Source of the DNA: Bacteroidales bacterium UBA4459
GTDB taxonomy: Bacteria > Bacteroidota > Bacteroidia > Bacteroidales > F082
Length of the DNA: 7,963 bases
NCBI GenBank assembly: GCA_002389465.1
Contig: DGOT01000164.1
Location: 10,549-18,511, forward strand
Direction: 5' to 3'
The position numbers and the translations under genes were made by a program. The notes under the pieces are model-generated. The model saw only the letters and a list, made by a program, of their open reading frames with translations. It was not told the origin of the DNA and ran no database searches. Shown here piece after piece: positions 5,938 through 7,963 of the stretch (positions are counted from its first letter, which is position 1; each line of letters opens with the position of its first letter).

Positions 5938-7680
5938 ATGAAAAAAGCTAAACGAAATATCAAAGTAAGGTACATCAGCGGTTTTGTCCTGACGCTTTTG
6001 ATCATTATTGCCCTGAACATTATCAGCTCAAAAGTGTACACCCGCTTCGACCTTACCAGTGAGAAGCGGTACACACTGTCGGATGTAACCAAACAGCTAG
6101 TGGAGAGCCTGGACGATATCGTCTATTTCAAAATTTATCTGGAAGGTGAATTTCCTGCAGGATTTAAACGCCTGCGCCGTGAGACAAAAGAGCTGCTTGA
6201 CGAATTCAGGGCTTACAACAAGAACATACAATACGAATTTATCAACCCTTCGGAAAGTGAGGACACCGATGAGCGCAATGCTACGTACCAGTTGCTGATA
6301 CAGCAAGGACTAAAGCCAACCAACCTACAGGTGAAAACCAAGTCGGGCCTTGAGCAGCAGGTGATCTTTCCGGGTGCTGTTGTTTCATACCGTAACAAGG
6401 TACTGCCTGTAGAGTTGCTGGATGCACAGATCGGTGTGCCTCCGGAAGCTGTACTCAATAACTCAATTCAAAACCTCGAGTTTAAATTTGCCAGCGTGCT
6501 GCATAAACTCACCCGGAAAGTAAAGCCGAGAATAGCCTTTATCGAAGGACACGGCGAGCTGGATAAAAAAGAAACTTATGACATAACCTTTTCCCTGCAG
6601 GACAACTATATAGTGGAACGCGTTAAGATGGACGGGCAGGTAAATGCATTGGTCAATCGTTCGCTGATCGACTCGGCAACGATGGATTTCCTTATCGAAC
6701 CAAAATATTCAGCTGTTATTATTGCCAAGCCCGATTCTGTATTTTCTTCGAAAGACAAATTTATCCTGGATCAGTATCTGATGTACGGAGGAAAAATACT
6801 GTGGCTGATTGATCCTGTTTTGACCTCTATGGACAGCATACAGATGACGGAATCAACGGTAGCGGTTGAAAATAACATTAATTTACAGGATCAACTATTT
6901 AGCTATGGTGTGAAGTTGAATACGGATCTGATTATGGATTTGAATGCGTTGCCTATACCGGTACGTACCGGACAGGTTGGTGGCCAGCCGCAGATTGATT
7001 TTTTCCCCTGGTATTATTTTCCGTTGATCACATCGGTGTCGCAGCATCCGGTTGTACGGAATCTGAACGCTATAAAAACACAATTTGTGAGCAGCCTCGA
7101 CACGTCACGTGTACGGAATGTGGACAAAACAGTTCTTCTGCAAAGTTCGCCCTATACGCGTACCGTAGGAGTTCCTGCGGTGATCAGCCTGGCTATTATG
7201 AGCGAACCGCCTGACGAACGATTATACAGCGGACCACCAAGGTCGGTGTGTATTTTGCTTGAAGGGGTGTTTGCATCACATTTTCGTAACCGCATTCCTC
7301 CTTCGCTGGCCGATGCCAGAGAGATCGGTTTTAAGGAATACAGCGACAAGACCAGTATGATCGTTGTTTCAGATGGTGATGTGATCCGCAACCAGTTTCA
7401 CATCCCTGACGGGTATCCGTTGCCGCTGGGTTACGACCAGTTTACTAAAGAAACATTTGGCAATAAGGAGTTTATATTGAATGCCCTGAATTACCTGACC
7501 GATGGGCCGGGATTAATCTCCATTCGTTCACGTGAGCTGAAATTGCGTTTACTTGATAAAACAAAAATTGATCACGGCCGGCTGAAATGGCAACTGATTA
7601 ATGTGATGCTTCCGATACTGGTTGTTCTACTTATTGGAGTTTTACTTGTATGGTTAAGAAAGAGAAAATACGCACGATAA
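5938..7680 (+). CDS. gldG: GldG, membrane-anchored auxiliary (GIFT-domain) subunit of the Gld ABC complex
   Basis: A 580-residue protein starting at ATG 5938 (MKKAKRNIK), 11 nt after gldF and preceded by AGGAG. A transmembrane anchor at about 13-31 is followed by TRFDLTSEKRYTLS (35-48), the typical N-terminal signature of GldG and related ABC auxiliary proteins. A large extracytoplasmic region follows, containing PRIAFIEGHGELD (197-209), the GHGE motif of the ABC_transp_aux/GIFT domain, and an alpha/beta segment around 257-295 (AVIIAKPDS, GGKILWLIDP). A second membrane helix lies near the end (about 556-573), followed by a basic tail, RKRKYAR. This two-anchor layout and length fit the family. 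GldG acts with GldF and the ATPase GldA at the cytoplasmic membrane. It has been called substrate-binding, but the exact role is unproven. No truncation or missing motif is seen. Confidence 0.93.
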   Translation: MKKAKRNIKVRYISGFVLTLLIIIALNIISSKVYTRFDLTSEKRYTLSDVTKQLVESLDDIVYFKIYLEGEFPAGFKRLRRETKELLDEFRAYNKNIQYEFINPSESEDTDERNATYQLLIQQGLKPTNLQVKTKSGLEQQVIFPGAVVSYRNKVLPVELLDAQIGVPPEAVLNNSIQNLEFKFASVLHKLTRKVKPRIAFIEGHGELDKKETYDITFSLQDNYIVERVKMDGQVNALVNRSLIDSATMDFLIEPKYSAVIIAKPDSVFSSKDKFILDQYLMYGGKILWLIDPVLTSMDSIQMTESTVAVENNINLQDQLFSYGVKLNTDLIMDLNALPIPVRTGQVGGQPQIDFFPWYYFPLITSVSQHPVVRNLNAIKTQFVSSLDTSRVRNVDKTVLLQSSPYTRTVGVPAVISLAIMSEPPDERLYSGPPRSVCILLEGVFASHFRNRIPPSLADAREIGFKEYSDKTSMIVVSDGDVIRNQFHIPDGYPLPLGYDQFTKETFGNKEFILNALNYLTDGPGLISIRSRELKLRLLDKTKIDHGRLKWQLINVMLPILVVLLIGVLLVWLRKRKYAR

Positions 7681-7690
7681 CTGAGAAATT

Positions 7691-7963
7691 ATGCAACGAA
7701 ACAAAATCATTCTACTGATAACTGTCATCCTGTTTGTTGTGGTAGCCTTTTTGCTGGCCCGGAATCAGTACAGTACGCTAAAAGAGAAAGAGTCGGACTT
7801 TGCGGTGCGGGATACAGCTTCGATAACCAAAATCTTCATTGCTGATAAAAAAGAGAACAGCGTACTGCTCGAAAGAAGCGGATCAGGGTGGCTGCTGAAC
7901 GGAGCCTACAATGCCAATACAAAAGTCGTTGATTTTTTGCTGAGTACTATGAAAAGGATACGG
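7691..7963 (+). CDS. DUF4340 domain membrane-anchored protein, 3'-truncated by window edge
   Basis: The frame starts at ATG 7691, 10 nt after gldG, and stays open for 91 codons to the right edge, so only the N-terminus is visible. MQRNK precedes one hydrophobic helix (about 6-23), then a soluble part with ITKIFIADK (45-53), VLLER (58-62), WLLNGAY (67-73) and VVDFLLSTMKRI (79-90). This is the pattern of DUF4340 proteins, in which short beta units lead to a helix placed before the next repeat. DUF4340 genes commonly follow GldG-like genes in ABC-2/auxiliary operons, so a third extracytoplasmic component of the same complex is likely. No biochemical function is established for the domain as far as I know. 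Confidence 0.82.
   Translation, partial: MQRNKIILLITVILFVVVAFLLARNQYSTLKEKESDFAVRDTASITKIFIADKKENSVLLERSGSGWLLNGAYNANTKVVDFLLSTMKRIR

Noticed and set aside
1..7963. CRISPR arrays, tRNA/rRNA genes, insertion sequences, phage or toxin-antitoxin genes
   Set aside because: No regular repeat-spacer pattern, cloverleaf-like segment, transposase frame or terminal inverted repeat was seen; nearly all the DNA is accounted for by six genes.

Overview
The window looks like a chromosomal segment of a Bacteroidota bacterium (Bacteroidales/Marinilabiliales-like, by impression only). The evidence is a gldF-gldG pair, a Bacteroidota-style outer-membrane protein with an HSWAP-type linker motif, and -7 promoter elements matching TAnnTTTG. 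It holds six protein-coding genes, two of them cut by the window edges. I see no RNA gene, mobile element or CRISPR array.

Layout. (1) nt 2-2461, plus strand: the 3' part of a large envelope protein. Its reading frame runs back through the left edge and contains an HEYRH zinc-protease motif, then a WFIEGDA glutamate motif, a WD40-like (PD40/TolB-type) propeller and a C-terminal outer-membrane beta-barrel. (2) nt 2471-3166, minus, convergent with a 9-nt gap: a small exported protein with a Cys-containing beta-rich domain and about two TPR units. Its best start is a GTG just downstream of a consensus promoter; the longer open frame begins inside a terminator hairpin. (3) nt 3250-4899, minus: an OmpP1/FadL/TodX-family outer-membrane transport protein with an unusually long, Ala/Gly/Gln-rich insertion, followed by a strong intrinsic terminator. 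(4) A 295-bp divergent intergenic region with a 17-bp inverted repeat, one copy upstream of each flanking gene in the same orientation relative to that gene. (5) nt 5195-7963, plus: gldF (ABC-2 permease), gldG (GIFT/ABC auxiliary protein) and the beginning of a DUF4340 protein, packed as one operon with gaps of 11 and 10 nt.

How the genes work together. GldF and GldG are membrane parts of the ABC complex whose ATPase in Flavobacterium is GldA; no ATPase gene lies in the window. The DUF4340 protein is probably a third membrane-anchored partner. The three leftward genes all concern the outer membrane or periplasm, but nothing here ties them directly to the ABC system except the shared repeat in the divergent region. 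No wholly new system is evident. The points most worth a second look are the predicted protease-propeller-barrel polypeptide, the paired 17-bp element and the insertion in the FadL-like protein.
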